IMG/VR virus record: IMGVR_UViG_3300028176_000230
Location: 1 to 20,853 of that record
Direction: 5' to 3' (one strand)
Source: a virus
DNA: 20,853 bases
The first letter of the stretch is position 1; each line of letters starts with the position of its first letter. Of the stretch, positions 1-6,914 are shown piece by piece. The notes under the pieces were generated by a model, which was not told the origin of the DNA, searched no databases, and saw only the letters and a list, made by a program, of their open reading frames with translations. A program made the translations under genes and the position numbers.

Positions 1-804
1 GTTAGAGTCCACATACAGGAACCCGGGAAGCAGCGTCGAGGTGGTGCCGCCAGTGATGGAGCTTGGCCCGGCCGCGCCGGTTGCCCCCGTGGCTCCGGTG
101 GCTCCCGTGCTTCCGATGGCTCCCGTATATCCCCTCGGCCCGATGGGACCGGCAGGACCGACCGATCCACCGCCACCGCTTCCGCCGCCAATACAGCGGG
201 AGTCGATGGTGAGGCTCCCGAGACAGTGCGAGAGGATGATGGCCCCGCACCCGGTCGCGGAGAGTTTGGCCGTGCCGTCAGCGATGGTCAGTAGCCCGAT
301 GGCGACAATCGCCTTGCCGGTGCCTGCGGGCGCGGTGGGGATGGTCTGGTCCGGGTAGCTGCCACTGCTGGCGGCTTGCTGCCACACCGGGGCGGTGGAG
401 GTTTCGAGTCCCGGCAGCAACACACCATCCTCGACGTTGGCCGTGACCCCGATCTCCAGCCAAACCAGGAACGTGCCGGTGGCTTCGAGGTTGAGTTCCT
501 TGTTGGACACGTTCCAGACCTTGTCGCCCGCATAGACAGCGCCGCCCCGGATGCCGGTCTTGGTGACAGCCTCTTCACCCTCGCCCACTACCCATGTGAC
601 GATTTGCCCGAAAGGACAGTCCGACACAGCGGTGCCCGTGCCGCCGGCCCCATGACGCGCCCGATAGGCGAATCCCCCGGAGGTGGAAACAAGCTCCATT
701 CCAGCGGAGGGACGGGGCGTGCGGGCGGCCAATGCATCAACGAGCGTGTTCCAGTCGCTGGCGAGGATCGGGTTGCCGGGACGTTTTTTTGGTGGGAGTC
801 TCAT
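1..804 (-). CDS. Collagen-like phage tail fibre/tip protein (3' end beyond window)
   Basis: The frame opens at an ATG at 804 and stays open for 268 codons to the window edge, so the C-terminus is missing. It starts two bases after the TGA of the upstream tail gene. Residues about 1-200 look like a beta-rich domain of no family I recognise. They are followed by a glycine-rich linker (GGGSGGGGS, about 203-211) and then a Gly-X-Y collagen-like run from about residue 212 to 247, with units such as GPAGPIGPRG and GATGATGATG. The tract is followed by the start of a further domain. Collagen-like triplets are a known feature of phage tail fibres and tip proteins, where they form trimeric stalks. The position downstream of the tape measure agrees with a distal tail or receptor-binding role. 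The stalk is seen in the sequence; receptor binding is inferred. Confidence 0.75.
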   Translation of the reverse strand, partial: MRLPPKKRPGNPILASDWNTLVDALAARTPRPSAGMELVSTSGGFAYRARHGAGGTGTAVSDCPFGQIVTWVVGEGEEAVTKTGIRGGAVYAGDKVWNVSNKELNLEATGTFLVWLEIGVTANVEDGVLLPGLETSTAPVWQQAASSGSYPDQTIPTAPAGTGKAIVAIGLLTIADGTAKLSATGCGAIILSHCLGSLTIDSRCIGGGSGGGGSVGPAGPIGPRGYTGAIGSTGATGATGATGAAGPSSITGGTTSTLLPGFLYVDSN

Positions 805-807
805 GTG

Positions 808-1536
808 TCAGGTTCCATAAATGTCCGCGTCCCATCCGCCCCGGTCGCTGGCGAGCCATTCGCGCTCGACGCGGAACGAACGACCCTCCTGCGTCTGGTT
901 CACGCCGTTGAGCAGCCAGTTGCGGCTGGTGGCCAATGCCGGGGCCGGTCCTGAGGGTGAGTCAATCTCGCCGATCTTGTTGAGGTCTGCGGTCCTGACA
1001 CCCGAGTTGCGCGTGATGCTTTCGCGCCACGCCACCTTGGGCGAATAGTAGGATGTTTGTCCGCGCATGATTTTCTTGAGCGCCTCCTTGCCCAGCGTGC
1101 TGGTGATCTTGTCCTTGTAGGAGGCCCCCGAATCATCCTTGTCCTTGCCTCCGGCGATGGCCTTGAGTGCCTCCACTTCGTCATCGGGGAGATCCTTGTA
1201 CCGGTAGTTTGATAGAAGCGGCTCCTCGGAAAGCGACAGGCCCATCGAATAGGTCGCCGCAGTAGCCTCTTCCTCCGGGGTCTGGTCAGGTGCACCGGCA
1301 TAGTTGCAGGTGATTTCCGCCAGGTCGCCTTCCATCACTTTTGCGGTGGCCGTGTCCACGCTGATGAACGACACCTCCGGGTGGGCGGTGCCTGGTCGCG
1401 GCATCAATGTGGCAATCGAGTTGCGGTGGCAGAGGAAAACCTGGCTGGCCGTCCACTTGCCTTCCCGGTCCACGGAGAGCGTGTAATCGGGCTGTGGATA
1501 GAGAACTCCCGGTTGAATCGAAACGTGCTCAGGCAT
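808..1536 (-). CDS. Phage tail protein of unknown family (downstream of tape measure)
   Basis: This 242-aa protein begins at an ATG 18 bases after the tape-measure stop and ends just before the collagen-like fibre gene, so it is probably co-translated with both. I recognise no domain. The N-terminal half has alternating hydrophobic residues that look beta-rich. The middle (about residues 105-160) is charged and lysine-rich and may be helical. There is no signal peptide or membrane segment. Genes immediately after the tape measure in siphophages commonly encode distal tail, baseplate hub or tip proteins, and that position is the only basis for the call. A host-contact or assembly role is possible but cannot be read from the residues. 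Confidence 0.6.
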   Translation of the reverse strand: MPEHVSIQPGVLYPQPDYTLSVDREGKWTASQVFLCHRNSIATLMPRPGTAHPEVSFISVDTATAKVMEGDLAEITCNYAGAPDQTPEEEATAATYSMGLSLSEEPLLSNYRYKDLPDDEVEALKAIAGGKDKDDSGASYKDKITSTLGKEALKKIMRGQTSYYSPKVAWRESITRNSGVRTADLNKIGEIDSPSGPAPALATSRNWLLNGVNQTQEGRSFRVEREWLASDRGGWDADIYGT

Positions 1537-1554
1537 CTTGGCCGGGGCGCGAAG

Positions 1555-3213
1555 TCAACCGAACGCCGCCTGACCGGTGCCGCCGAGTTTGTCGATCCCT
1601 TGTTTCACGGCGGTTAGCAGGCGGTTCGTTTCCCCTGTCAGCCGGTTGTTCTCGCGCTGGGCGTCGAGCGTGCCGGACGAGTAACCGCCACCACCGACCT
1701 TGCCGAGCGACGTGACGATGGGATCAAGTTTTGATGTCTGTGGGGACACGACGGGACCCTTGGTATCGATTTTGCTGGCAGCTTTCGCCGCCTGCTTCAC
1801 GGCCTCGGGTTTGGGCATCGCTTCGCGGATCGACTGCACGACCCTGCCCATGTTCTCCCTCAATCCCGTGGTGTCGAGGGTGTCGGTGAACCCAAAATCG
1901 GTGGCCTTCTTGGCGGCTGCGGCTGCGCTTGTCCCGAGTCCGGCGGCACCCGACGACATCAGGGCGTTGTTTTCCTTCTGCAAGTCGGCGTATTTCACCC
2001 CGAACAAGGTGCCGCCCTCCGCCTTGTTGCCCTTGAGGATGTCACCGAAATTCGTGTTCACGTCCTGCGACTCGAAGCCCATCAGCTTCGACATTCCAGG
2101 GACTTTCGCCAGACCTTTGAGCATCCACGCGACGCACCACTCGATGCCGGCTTTTAGATAGGCAATCGGCATCTCGAACGCATTGAGAATGCCAAGGCCG
2201 AACGACGCGGCCAAACCTAACAGCACCGTGCCAAGACCCTTCCACATCGCACCGTCCGAGATGAAATAGAACAGGAACGACACGGCGGCACGGAAGCCAT
2301 TGATGAGCGAGTTGATGGCCACCGCGAACCCGAGCTTCAAGGATGCCGTCACGAGGTCAAGGATCTGCCCGCTCTTGAACGCGGTGATGACGAACGAGAT
2401 CGCATCCTTGATCCGTGCGCCCGCATCGGCGGCGAGTGGCGCGAGCGTGGAGACGAGTCCGATGGCTTCCGCGACCAACGGGCGGATCGCGTCGTTGATC
2501 GGCTGGCCGAGTGACAGGAACACCTCGTTGACCGAATCCTTGAGCGTGGAGAACAATCCCTTGGTCGTTTTGCTCTGCGTCTCCATCATGCCCGCGAACT
2601 TGCCACCCGTGGATGTCATGTTGATGAACGCCTTCTCGATTTGCGGGAATCCTACCTGGCCGGATTCTACCAGTTTCCTTACCTGCGATTCATTCACTCC
2701 GAACTGCTTTGCCAGCTCGCCAATGACCGGGATGCCCCGGCCTGTTAGCTGGTTCACGTCCTCGGCAAAGAGCCGCCCTTGGACCCGCGCCTTGCCATAG
2801 ACCTCCGCGATCTCATTGATCGGTGCCTGCACGCCAGCAGACACGTCCCCGATTCTCCGCAGGGTTTCGGGCACGGTGTCGGCGGATTCACCGAAGGCGA
2901 TCAGCTTGCGGCCGGCATCGGCCAGTTCGGGAAACTCAAAGGGCGTCTCGGCACCGAGTTGTCGGAGTTTTGCGAGGGTCTGTTCGGCCTTGCCCGCGTC
3001 ACCGATCAGGGTTGAGAACGCGACTTTCGTCTGCTCGAAGTCGGCGGCGGAATTGACCGCCTTCACCCCGACACCCATCGCTGCCGCACCACCGGCCAAC
3101 GCCGCGCCGATGCCCGCCTTGAGAGCGATACCGGTGACTGCGAACCCTTTGCTGAGTGCCGCCGACCCGCCCTTGCCGAGTCCTGCCAGACCCGCGCCCG
3201 TCACACGAGCCAT
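1555..3213 (-). CDS. Tail tape measure protein, 5'-truncated by an IS
   Basis: This is the main body of the tape measure (552 aa from the ATG at 3213). Residues about 55-240 resemble the tape-measure N-terminal domain family (TIGR02675 type), with the sequence around AADFEQTKVAFSTLIGDA and a long helical segment. Residues about 270-380 hold the long hydrophobic stretches usual in tape measures, and the C-terminal third is Ala/Lys-rich and helical. It scaffolds tail-tube polymerisation and sets tail length. The natural start is at 5330. The first 26 codons lie on the far side of the IS, and deleting the IS plus one CTAA copy joins the parts in frame into a protein of about 585 aa. The frame is open upstream of 3213 only to a TGA inside the IS end, with no earlier ATG, so any residual product probably starts at 3213 and lacks its first 33 or so residues. 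Confidence 0.9.
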   Translation of the reverse strand: MARVTGAGLAGLGKGGSAALSKGFAVTGIALKAGIGAALAGGAAAMGVGVKAVNSAADFEQTKVAFSTLIGDAGKAEQTLAKLRQLGAETPFEFPELADAGRKLIAFGESADTVPETLRRIGDVSAGVQAPINEIAEVYGKARVQGRLFAEDVNQLTGRGIPVIGELAKQFGVNESQVRKLVESGQVGFPQIEKAFINMTSTGGKFAGMMETQSKTTKGLFSTLKDSVNEVFLSLGQPINDAIRPLVAEAIGLVSTLAPLAADAGARIKDAISFVITAFKSGQILDLVTASLKLGFAVAINSLINGFRAAVSFLFYFISDGAMWKGLGTVLLGLAASFGLGILNAFEMPIAYLKAGIEWCVAWMLKGLAKVPGMSKLMGFESQDVNTNFGDILKGNKAEGGTLFGVKYADLQKENNALMSSGAAGLGTSAAAAAKKATDFGFTDTLDTTGLRENMGRVVQSIREAMPKPEAVKQAAKAASKIDTKGPVVSPQTSKLDPIVTSLGKVGGGGYSSGTLDAQRENNRLTGETNRLLTAVKQGIDKLGGTGQAAFG

Positions 3214-3229
3214 GCGGCGGGCTGACGCA

Positions 3230-3233
3230 CTAA
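3230..3233. repeat. Target-site duplication, left copy (CTAA)
   Basis: CTAA directly abuts the left inverted repeat of the IS and is repeated at 5251-5254 after the right inverted repeat. The duplication could be read as 5 bp (CTAAC), because the first base of the left inverted repeat is also C. Confidence 0.8.
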
Positions 3234-3253
3234 CCCGACTTCCGCTGTTAGAT
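3234..3253. repeat. IS left terminal inverted repeat
   Basis: Twenty bases beginning CCCGACTTCC are the exact reverse complement of 5231-5250. The match breaks immediately after position 3253. Confidence 0.93.
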
Positions 3254-3293
3254 GATTTTTCAGCTCCGGATCGTTGAGATTGCGTTCATTTTT

Positions 3294-5093
3294 TCAAAAG
3301 GTCTCCACCACAGGCTTTGGATTTCGGATTTCCGGCGGGGGTTGTTCGGGCAGGGTCAAGCCGAGTTGGTCGAGCAGTAGCTGGTGAACCTTCTCGGGCC
3401 TGGTGTAGCGCTTCATCCGCAGTTCGCGGCCGTCGGTGGCGGGGATTGTCACATCGAGCATCTGGATCCCGCTCATCCGCTCCAGCACGCTGCGGGAACT
3501 CAGGCCGGTTGCCGCCTTCTTGTTGTATTGCTCAAGGGTGACGTGCAGGCAGTAGGCGAGGAAGCTGATGAAGACGTGTGCTTCAATGCGTTCGTCGAGC
3601 TGGTGAAAGACCGGACGTAACCCGAGGTCGCCCTTGAGTGTGCGGAAGCTTTCTTCGATGCGCACGAGGTTGATGTAGTTGCGCCACAGTTCGGCGGGGT
3701 CTTCTCCTGTTAGGTTGCTGCGAAGCAGATACTGGCCTTCGTGGCGGCGGGTGGCTTTGAGCTTCTCGCGATCCAGTTCGATGCGGAAGGTCCCGGCGGT
3801 GACTGGCGCTGCAGATGCGGGAAGATGAAGGATCACGAGCCGGTGGGCGGTGCGGCCGGCTTTTTCTTTGGCCGCACCAATGGCGAGCAGCAGTTCATCG
3901 CGAGTGAGGCGGTCGCGCTTTTGGAGTTCTTTGAGGCGCGCCCAGTAGGCTTTGAGTTTTTTGCGCCGCATCGCACTCTCCTTGCCGCGGCGGGGCAGGC
4001 TGCGGGCCAACACGTAGAGTTCGCCGTCGCGGTGCAGGAGTTTGACCTGAACGTCGTCTTTGACCTGCTGCCAGTCCTTGGTGGCGAGGTCCTTTTCCAG
4101 TTTGGTTAGGCGACCTTTCGGGGTGCCTACGAGGTAGCGCACGGTGGGGTCGGCATGGCGCATCTGTTCGAGGGTTTCTTCGGTGGGGATGCCGCGATCC
4201 ATGATCCAGGTGCGCCGCTCTTTGCCGTAGCGGCCGGTGATTTTCTTGAGCATGCCGCCCAGCGTGGTTTTGTCGGAGGTGTTGCCGCGCATGACTTCGT
4301 AGCCGATGGGCAGGCCGTCGGGGGTGATGATGAGCGCGATGACGATCTGCACGCAGTCGGGACGCTTGTCGCGGCTGTAGCCGAAGGCTTTGAGGCGGCT
4401 GGCTTCGGTGACCGGACCGTTGGCGTCGACCTCGAAGTAGGTGCTGGTGAGATCGTAGAGAAGGATGTCATAACAAGCTCCGAAGAGTCCGGCCCAGCGT
4501 TCCTTGAGGTGGGCGAAGAGGGCTGCGCGATGGACTAACAGACGGTCGTGACAGCGATAGAGGGTGTCTATGGCCGCGAGCCGGAAGTCGTCGTCGAGCA
4601 GGTCGGCCATGGCACTGCGGTCGAACCAGGAGCGGTGAAGGCTCCATTCGCTGCCAGGGTCGAGCAGGCGATAAACGACGAGGGTTTTGAGCACCTTGAG
4701 CCAGGGGGTGCCTTTTTGAGAGTCGGGCAGGAGCGGTTGCCAGAAGGAATCGAGATCGAGGCGATTCCAGAGTTCCAGAGCGAGCCAGCAGCCGCCCCAT
4801 TGGCGTGGACGGGCCAGTTCGATGTGGGCGAGCCGGAGTTGGAGCGTTGGATGTTTGAGTAGAGGGTCGGGCGTGCGATCCTCTGGGAAAAGATGAATCT
4901 GGCGGGTGTGGTCGCGTTCATCGACGGCTTCGATGGCACGGGTCCAAGCGGCGTGGTCGCTGTCGTTGATCTCGCCGAGATAGAGCAGGGTTTTCTGAAC
5001 GGATCGGCCACCTGTTACGCGGCGGTTTTCCACGACGCTCCAGTAGCGGTGCTCCTTGCCGTCTTTGAATCGTTTGTTCGCACGCAAAAACAT
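3294..5093 (-). CDS. IS1634-family (IS4 superfamily) DDE transposase
   Basis: This is a full-length 599-aa cut-and-paste transposase. The start at 5093 (MFLRANKRFKDGKEHRYWSV) is the type of N-terminus usual for this family. RNase H-fold catalytic positions can be assigned as Asp214 (LLYDLTSTYF), Asp299 (WIMDRGI) and Glu480, with Lys487 in RIEESFRTLKGDL. A large insertion lies between the second Asp and the Glu, as in IS4-type enzymes. The C-terminal HVFISFLAYCL segment is also family-like. No frameshift or premature stop is seen, so the enzyme is probably active. The gene is on the phage operon strand, so prophage late transcription could read into it; the hairpin at 5173-5192 lies just upstream. 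Confidence 0.94.
   Translation of the reverse strand: MFLRANKRFKDGKEHRYWSVVENRRVTGGRSVQKTLLYLGEINDSDHAAWTRAIEAVDERDHTRQIHLFPEDRTPDPLLKHPTLQLRLAHIELARPRQWGGCWLALELWNRLDLDSFWQPLLPDSQKGTPWLKVLKTLVVYRLLDPGSEWSLHRSWFDRSAMADLLDDDFRLAAIDTLYRCHDRLLVHRAALFAHLKERWAGLFGACYDILLYDLTSTYFEVDANGPVTEASRLKAFGYSRDKRPDCVQIVIALIITPDGLPIGYEVMRGNTSDKTTLGGMLKKITGRYGKERRTWIMDRGIPTEETLEQMRHADPTVRYLVGTPKGRLTKLEKDLATKDWQQVKDDVQVKLLHRDGELYVLARSLPRRGKESAMRRKKLKAYWARLKELQKRDRLTRDELLLAIGAAKEKAGRTAHRLVILHLPASAAPVTAGTFRIELDREKLKATRRHEGQYLLRSNLTGEDPAELWRNYINLVRIEESFRTLKGDLGLRPVFHQLDERIEAHVFISFLAYCLHVTLEQYNKKAATGLSSRSVLERMSGIQMLDVTIPATDGRELRMKRYTRPEKVHQLLLDQLGLTLPEQPPPEIRNPKPVVETF
3300..3315. repeat. Internal direct repeat of the IS, copy 1
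   Basis: The 16-mer GGTCTCCACCACAGGC recurs exactly at 5143-5158. Here it encodes the end of the transposase (PVVET before the final Phe). Confidence 0.85.
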
Positions 5094-5142
5094 GATCTGG
5101 CGTGGAGCATACTGCGGAGTATTCGGACCTGTCTATGGGCAG

Positions 5143-5158
5143 GGTCTCCACCACAGGC
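5143..5158. repeat. Internal direct repeat of the IS, copy 2
   Basis: Exact copy of the 16-mer at 3300-3315, located in the leader upstream of the transposase start. Read from an ATG at 5160 it would again spell PVVET, but in a frame different from the transposase. Confidence 0.85.
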
Positions 5159-5172
5159 ATTTTCGCAAGGCG

Positions 5173-5192
5173 ACCCTTGTAAAATCAAGGGT
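5173..5192. terminator. Hairpin upstream of the transposase (possible read-through guard)
   Basis: ACCCTTG and CAAGGGT form a perfect 7-bp stem around a 6-base TAAAAT loop. There is no clear T-run on either side, so it may be a structural block to translation or transcription entering from outside rather than a true terminator. IS elements often carry such leader hairpins. Confidence 0.45.
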
Positions 5193-5230
5193 TCCAGCGC
5201 CTCAGAGGGGCAAAATTCGATGATTTTCCA

Positions 5231-5250
5231 ATCTAACAGCGGAAGTCGGG
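5231..5250. repeat. IS right terminal inverted repeat
   Basis: Exact reverse complement of 3234-3253 over 20 bases, directly followed by the right CTAA duplication. Confidence 0.93.
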
Positions 5251-5254
5251 CTAA
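5251..5254. repeat. Target-site duplication, right copy (CTAA)
   Basis: CTAA follows the right inverted repeat and matches 3230-3233. Collapsing the two copies rebuilds the uninterrupted tape-measure gene in frame. Confidence 0.8.
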
Positions 5255-5330
5255 CAAGCTCGGTAGCCCCGGCCATCGCGCGCCTCAGTGCAGTGATGTC
5301 GGCTCCAAGGGTAACGGTCAGGGCGCTCAT
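5251..5330 (-). pseudogene. Detached 5' end of the tape-measure gene
   Basis: An ATG at 5330 opens 26 codons (MSALTVTLGADITALRRAMA and so on) plus two bases up to the IS boundary. Removing the IS and one CTAA makes the next codon AGT, and the frame continues through SASARRM into the ATG at 3213 and on to the tape-measure stop at 1555. The original gene therefore ran 5330 to 1555 with about 585 codons. In the present arrangement the frame runs into IS sequence, and the N-terminal peptide is separated from the rest of the protein. Confidence 0.9.
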
Positions 5331-5383
5331 GCGCCGGGGGTGGAGTCAACCGTAGGCGTTGAATGTCGTGAAGATGACAGCTA

Positions 5384-6127
5384 TCAATTTTCCGGTGCGA
5401 GTGTCTTCCCATCGCTCGTTTGTTTTGGAACTCGACGGAGAATCATATCTTCATTGGCTACGAGTTTCCCGAGGTATTCCACGAAAGACATTGCTTCCTT
5501 ACTCCATTCAAAATCAAGAAGGGTATTGGCGGAGGAAAAGTCTCCGCGTTGACGGTGAATTTCGATAAGCTCAAGACGGTTTGCCTCACTGGAGCCGTCT
5601 ATCAACAACGCCAGTTCCGTTAGGTTTTCAAGGTGTCTTTCTTGGAGATCGCACTTGGTTCCAACCGGAAATGAAAACTCGGAGATGGTGCGGAACGCAT
5701 TGGTGCTTTCATACCAAGTGAAAGTGCGCAGCCAGCACCATTTTTCCTTTTTTCTACCGGCTACCCCTTCGCGAATCGCCTGATGGCAATCGTCGATACC
5801 GTTGTATTGCAAACCCCTCGAAAGTTCCAGCCAAAGCTCGGCTTGTATTCGCCTCTTTCCTGACAAGTGTTCGCAATCTTTGGACGACCAAGGGGGGTCT
5901 TCAACCCGTTCCACCATTTTTGCCGTATCTATCCAGAAGGTCATCAAGCATCCTCCCCGGTAGCACTTGATGAATGGGCGGGAAATGGGAGGCATCATGC
6001 AGTCAGTGAGGCATCCGTCTGTCCAGAGTGTTGCACCGCCGAACGTGTTTCCCGAGGCCCATGTGTTGTCTACGCACAAGCCGCCGCAATGTGGACATTT
6101 AATGATAAATCCCGGTCCAGGTTGCAT
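5384..6127 (-). CDS. Zinc-ribbon hypothetical protein, cargo between tail chaperone and tape measure
   Basis: This 247-aa protein starts 5 bases after the GT chaperone stop. Its N-terminus has a CPHCGG pair (residues 11-14) and a second Cys pair in CYRGGC near residue 54, consistent with a treble-clef or zinc-ribbon metal site. The intervening GNTFGGATLWTDG stretch resembles a family of bacterial hypotheticals with this ribbon arrangement, recalled and not searched. The C-terminal half looks helical with a TPR-like ELALLIDGSSEANRLELIEI segment. Base composition is visibly more AT-rich than the flanking tail genes. Tail operons normally run directly from GT to the tape measure, so this looks like an inserted accessory (moron) gene rather than a tail component. 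Function is unknown; the second cysteine pair has non-standard spacing and may not bind metal. Confidence 0.75.
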   Translation of the reverse strand: MQPGPGFIIKCPHCGGLCVDNTWASGNTFGGATLWTDGCLTDCMMPPISRPFIKCYRGGCLMTFWIDTAKMVERVEDPPWSSKDCEHLSGKRRIQAELWLELSRGLQYNGIDDCHQAIREGVAGRKKEKWCWLRTFTWYESTNAFRTISEFSFPVGTKCDLQERHLENLTELALLIDGSSEANRLELIEIHRQRGDFSSANTLLDFEWSKEAMSFVEYLGKLVANEDMILRRVPKQTSDGKTLAPEN

Positions 6128-6132
6128 CGCGC

Positions 6133-6806
6133 CTACTCATGGTGAATTCCCTCAATCGTTGCAAGAACGAAGTCGCTGTCGGGAACGATTGATTTTGCCC
6201 AAAGCGCTTTCATGCGACCGATTGTTTCCTTGAGGCTGCGCTGATCTAATCCACCGCTCCACCGCGTGATTGTGGAGTTCCTCCGTAACAGACAGTGTTG
6301 ATACTGAGAGAGTCGCGCCAACGGCATGAACAAAATACTTTCCTCGGACCAGCCGGTTTCGGCGGCGACGGCGAACACCTGGGCGGCTAGGAAACCGGGT
6401 TCGTCGCAGGGAGGGGCTTTTTTCCGCCGAGGTCCCCCATAGTTTCAACCTGGGCTGCTTCCAGCTCACGGCTCTGTTCTTCGAGGCGCTTGAACGCAGT
6501 TTGAAAATCGGCGGGCGTGAGGCCACCGCAGAAGATCAGGGCTGATTCACGGAACCGCTGGTCGTCGAAGGACGCCCGGACCACATCCGGCCATGGGGCG
6601 CAGTGTGTGAACACAAATCCCATGATGGCCGAGGTGAACTCGGGCGTGCCGTCCGTGGGCATTTCGCCCTTCACCAACGGGTTGCCGGTGCGCAGGAGCA
6701 CGTCGTAGCTGGCCAGTGAGAGCGGGCGCATGGCGTGGCCTCCGACGACGGTTTCAACGTCATGGAAGGCGGTGGATAGAAGCTTCTGGCGGTCGGTGTC
6801 GTTCAT
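6133..6806 (-). CDS. Tail assembly chaperone GT, made by programmed -1 frameshift
   Basis: Ribosomes that slip back one base at A-AAA-AAG (6423-6417) after codon 130 of the G frame enter a frame that stays open to the TAG at 6135-6133, giving a fused protein of 224 aa. The added 94 residues begin APPCDEPGFLAAQ and continue into a Trp/Leu-rich helical tail. Both frames are open in exactly the way needed: the -1 frame has no stop between the slip site and 6133, and the G frame stops 10 codons after the slip. In lambda and most long-tailed phages, G and GT are made in a fixed ratio by this mechanism and chaperone the tape measure during tube assembly. The downstream part has a GTG at 6378 but no convincing ribosome site, which favours frameshifting over independent translation. 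Confidence 0.85.
6387..6806 (-). CDS. Tail assembly chaperone G
   Basis: This 139-aa acidic protein is the major, unshifted product. It starts at the ATG at 6806 (MNDTDRQKLL), after a palindromic intergenic repeat, and ends at a TAG ten codons beyond the slippery site. The residues give no strong family match by eye. The call rests on position (after the tube gene and before the tape measure), size, and above all the A-AAA-AAG slip site near its 3' end. Residues 105-125 (PADFQTAFKRLEEQSRELEA) form a probable helix. Known G proteins bind the tape measure and recruit tube subunits. Confidence 0.8.
   Translation of the reverse strand: MNDTDRQKLLSTAFHDVETVVGGHAMRPLSLASYDVLLRTGNPLVKGEMPTDGTPEFTSAIMGFVFTHCAPWPDVVRASFDDQRFRESALIFCGGLTPADFQTAFKRLEEQSRELEAAQVETMGDLGGKKPLPATNPVS
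6417..6423 (-). promoter_or_regulatory. -1 ribosomal frameshift slippery heptamer A-AAA-AAG
   Basis: On the minus strand A AAA AAG falls exactly in the G reading frame (codons 129-130 are Lys-Lys), the most efficient bacterial -1 slip sequence (as in E. coli dnaX). A Shine-Dalgarno-like GGGGGA (6438-6433) lies 9 bases upstream, the spacing at which such sequences stimulate -1 slippage. A clear downstream pairing element is not evident by eye. Confidence 0.85.
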
Positions 6807-6826
6807 GGGATTTCAGATTGGAATTT

Positions 6827-6895
6827 TTTAACAGGAGGTAGCGGAGAAAGCAGAGGCTTGGAATTGGATCTCCGCTCTCTCTGCTTGCTCCTGTT
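6827..6895. repeat. Long imperfect palindromic repeat in the G leader
   Basis: The outer arms AACAGGAG and CTCCTGTT (about 6829-6836 and 6887-6895) pair perfectly. Inner arms of about 17 bases pair with one G-T and a few mismatches around a short loop holding GAATTGGAT. The unit is purine-rich on one arm and pyrimidine-rich on the other. It has no T-run in the operon direction, so it is not an ordinary terminator. It looks like a small interspersed palindromic element, of a type I recall (not searched) from Verrucomicrobiota-like genomes. It fills most of the 109-base gap between two tail genes and would form a hairpin in the mRNA upstream of the chaperone start. Confidence 0.6.
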
Positions 6896-6914
6896 CAAAT
6901 TCTTGTATTCATTG

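Larger units (their letters stand above)
3234..5250 (-). mobile_element. IS1634-like insertion sequence, about 2017 bp, complete
   Basis: The element is bounded by perfect 20-bp inverted repeats (3234-3253 and 5231-5250), each beginning CCCGACTTCC when read inward, and by a CTAA duplication. It carries one long transposase gene on the minus strand, the same direction as the phage operon. The transposase stop is only about 60 bp from the left end, while about 157 bp of noncoding sequence precedes the start at the right end. It lies inside the tape-measure coding sequence, after codon 26. Its intact ends, duplication and transposase suggest a recent insertion. IS1634-family elements usually make 5-6 bp duplications, so the apparent 4 bp is slightly short and may be 5. 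Confidence 0.93.

Noticed and set aside
4918-5160. An 80-codon open frame overlapping the transposase start, beginning MPVVETLP.
   Set aside because: It runs mostly in an alternative frame of the transposase with Arg/Pro-rich shadow composition. No IS1634 element needs a second protein.
5345-5450. A short open frame ending ...FTTFNAYG at a TGA at 5345, just before the natural tape-measure start, which could be the tail of a lost gene.
   Set aside because: It has no start codon after the upstream in-frame TGA and overlaps the end of the zinc-ribbon gene. The residues are too few to identify.
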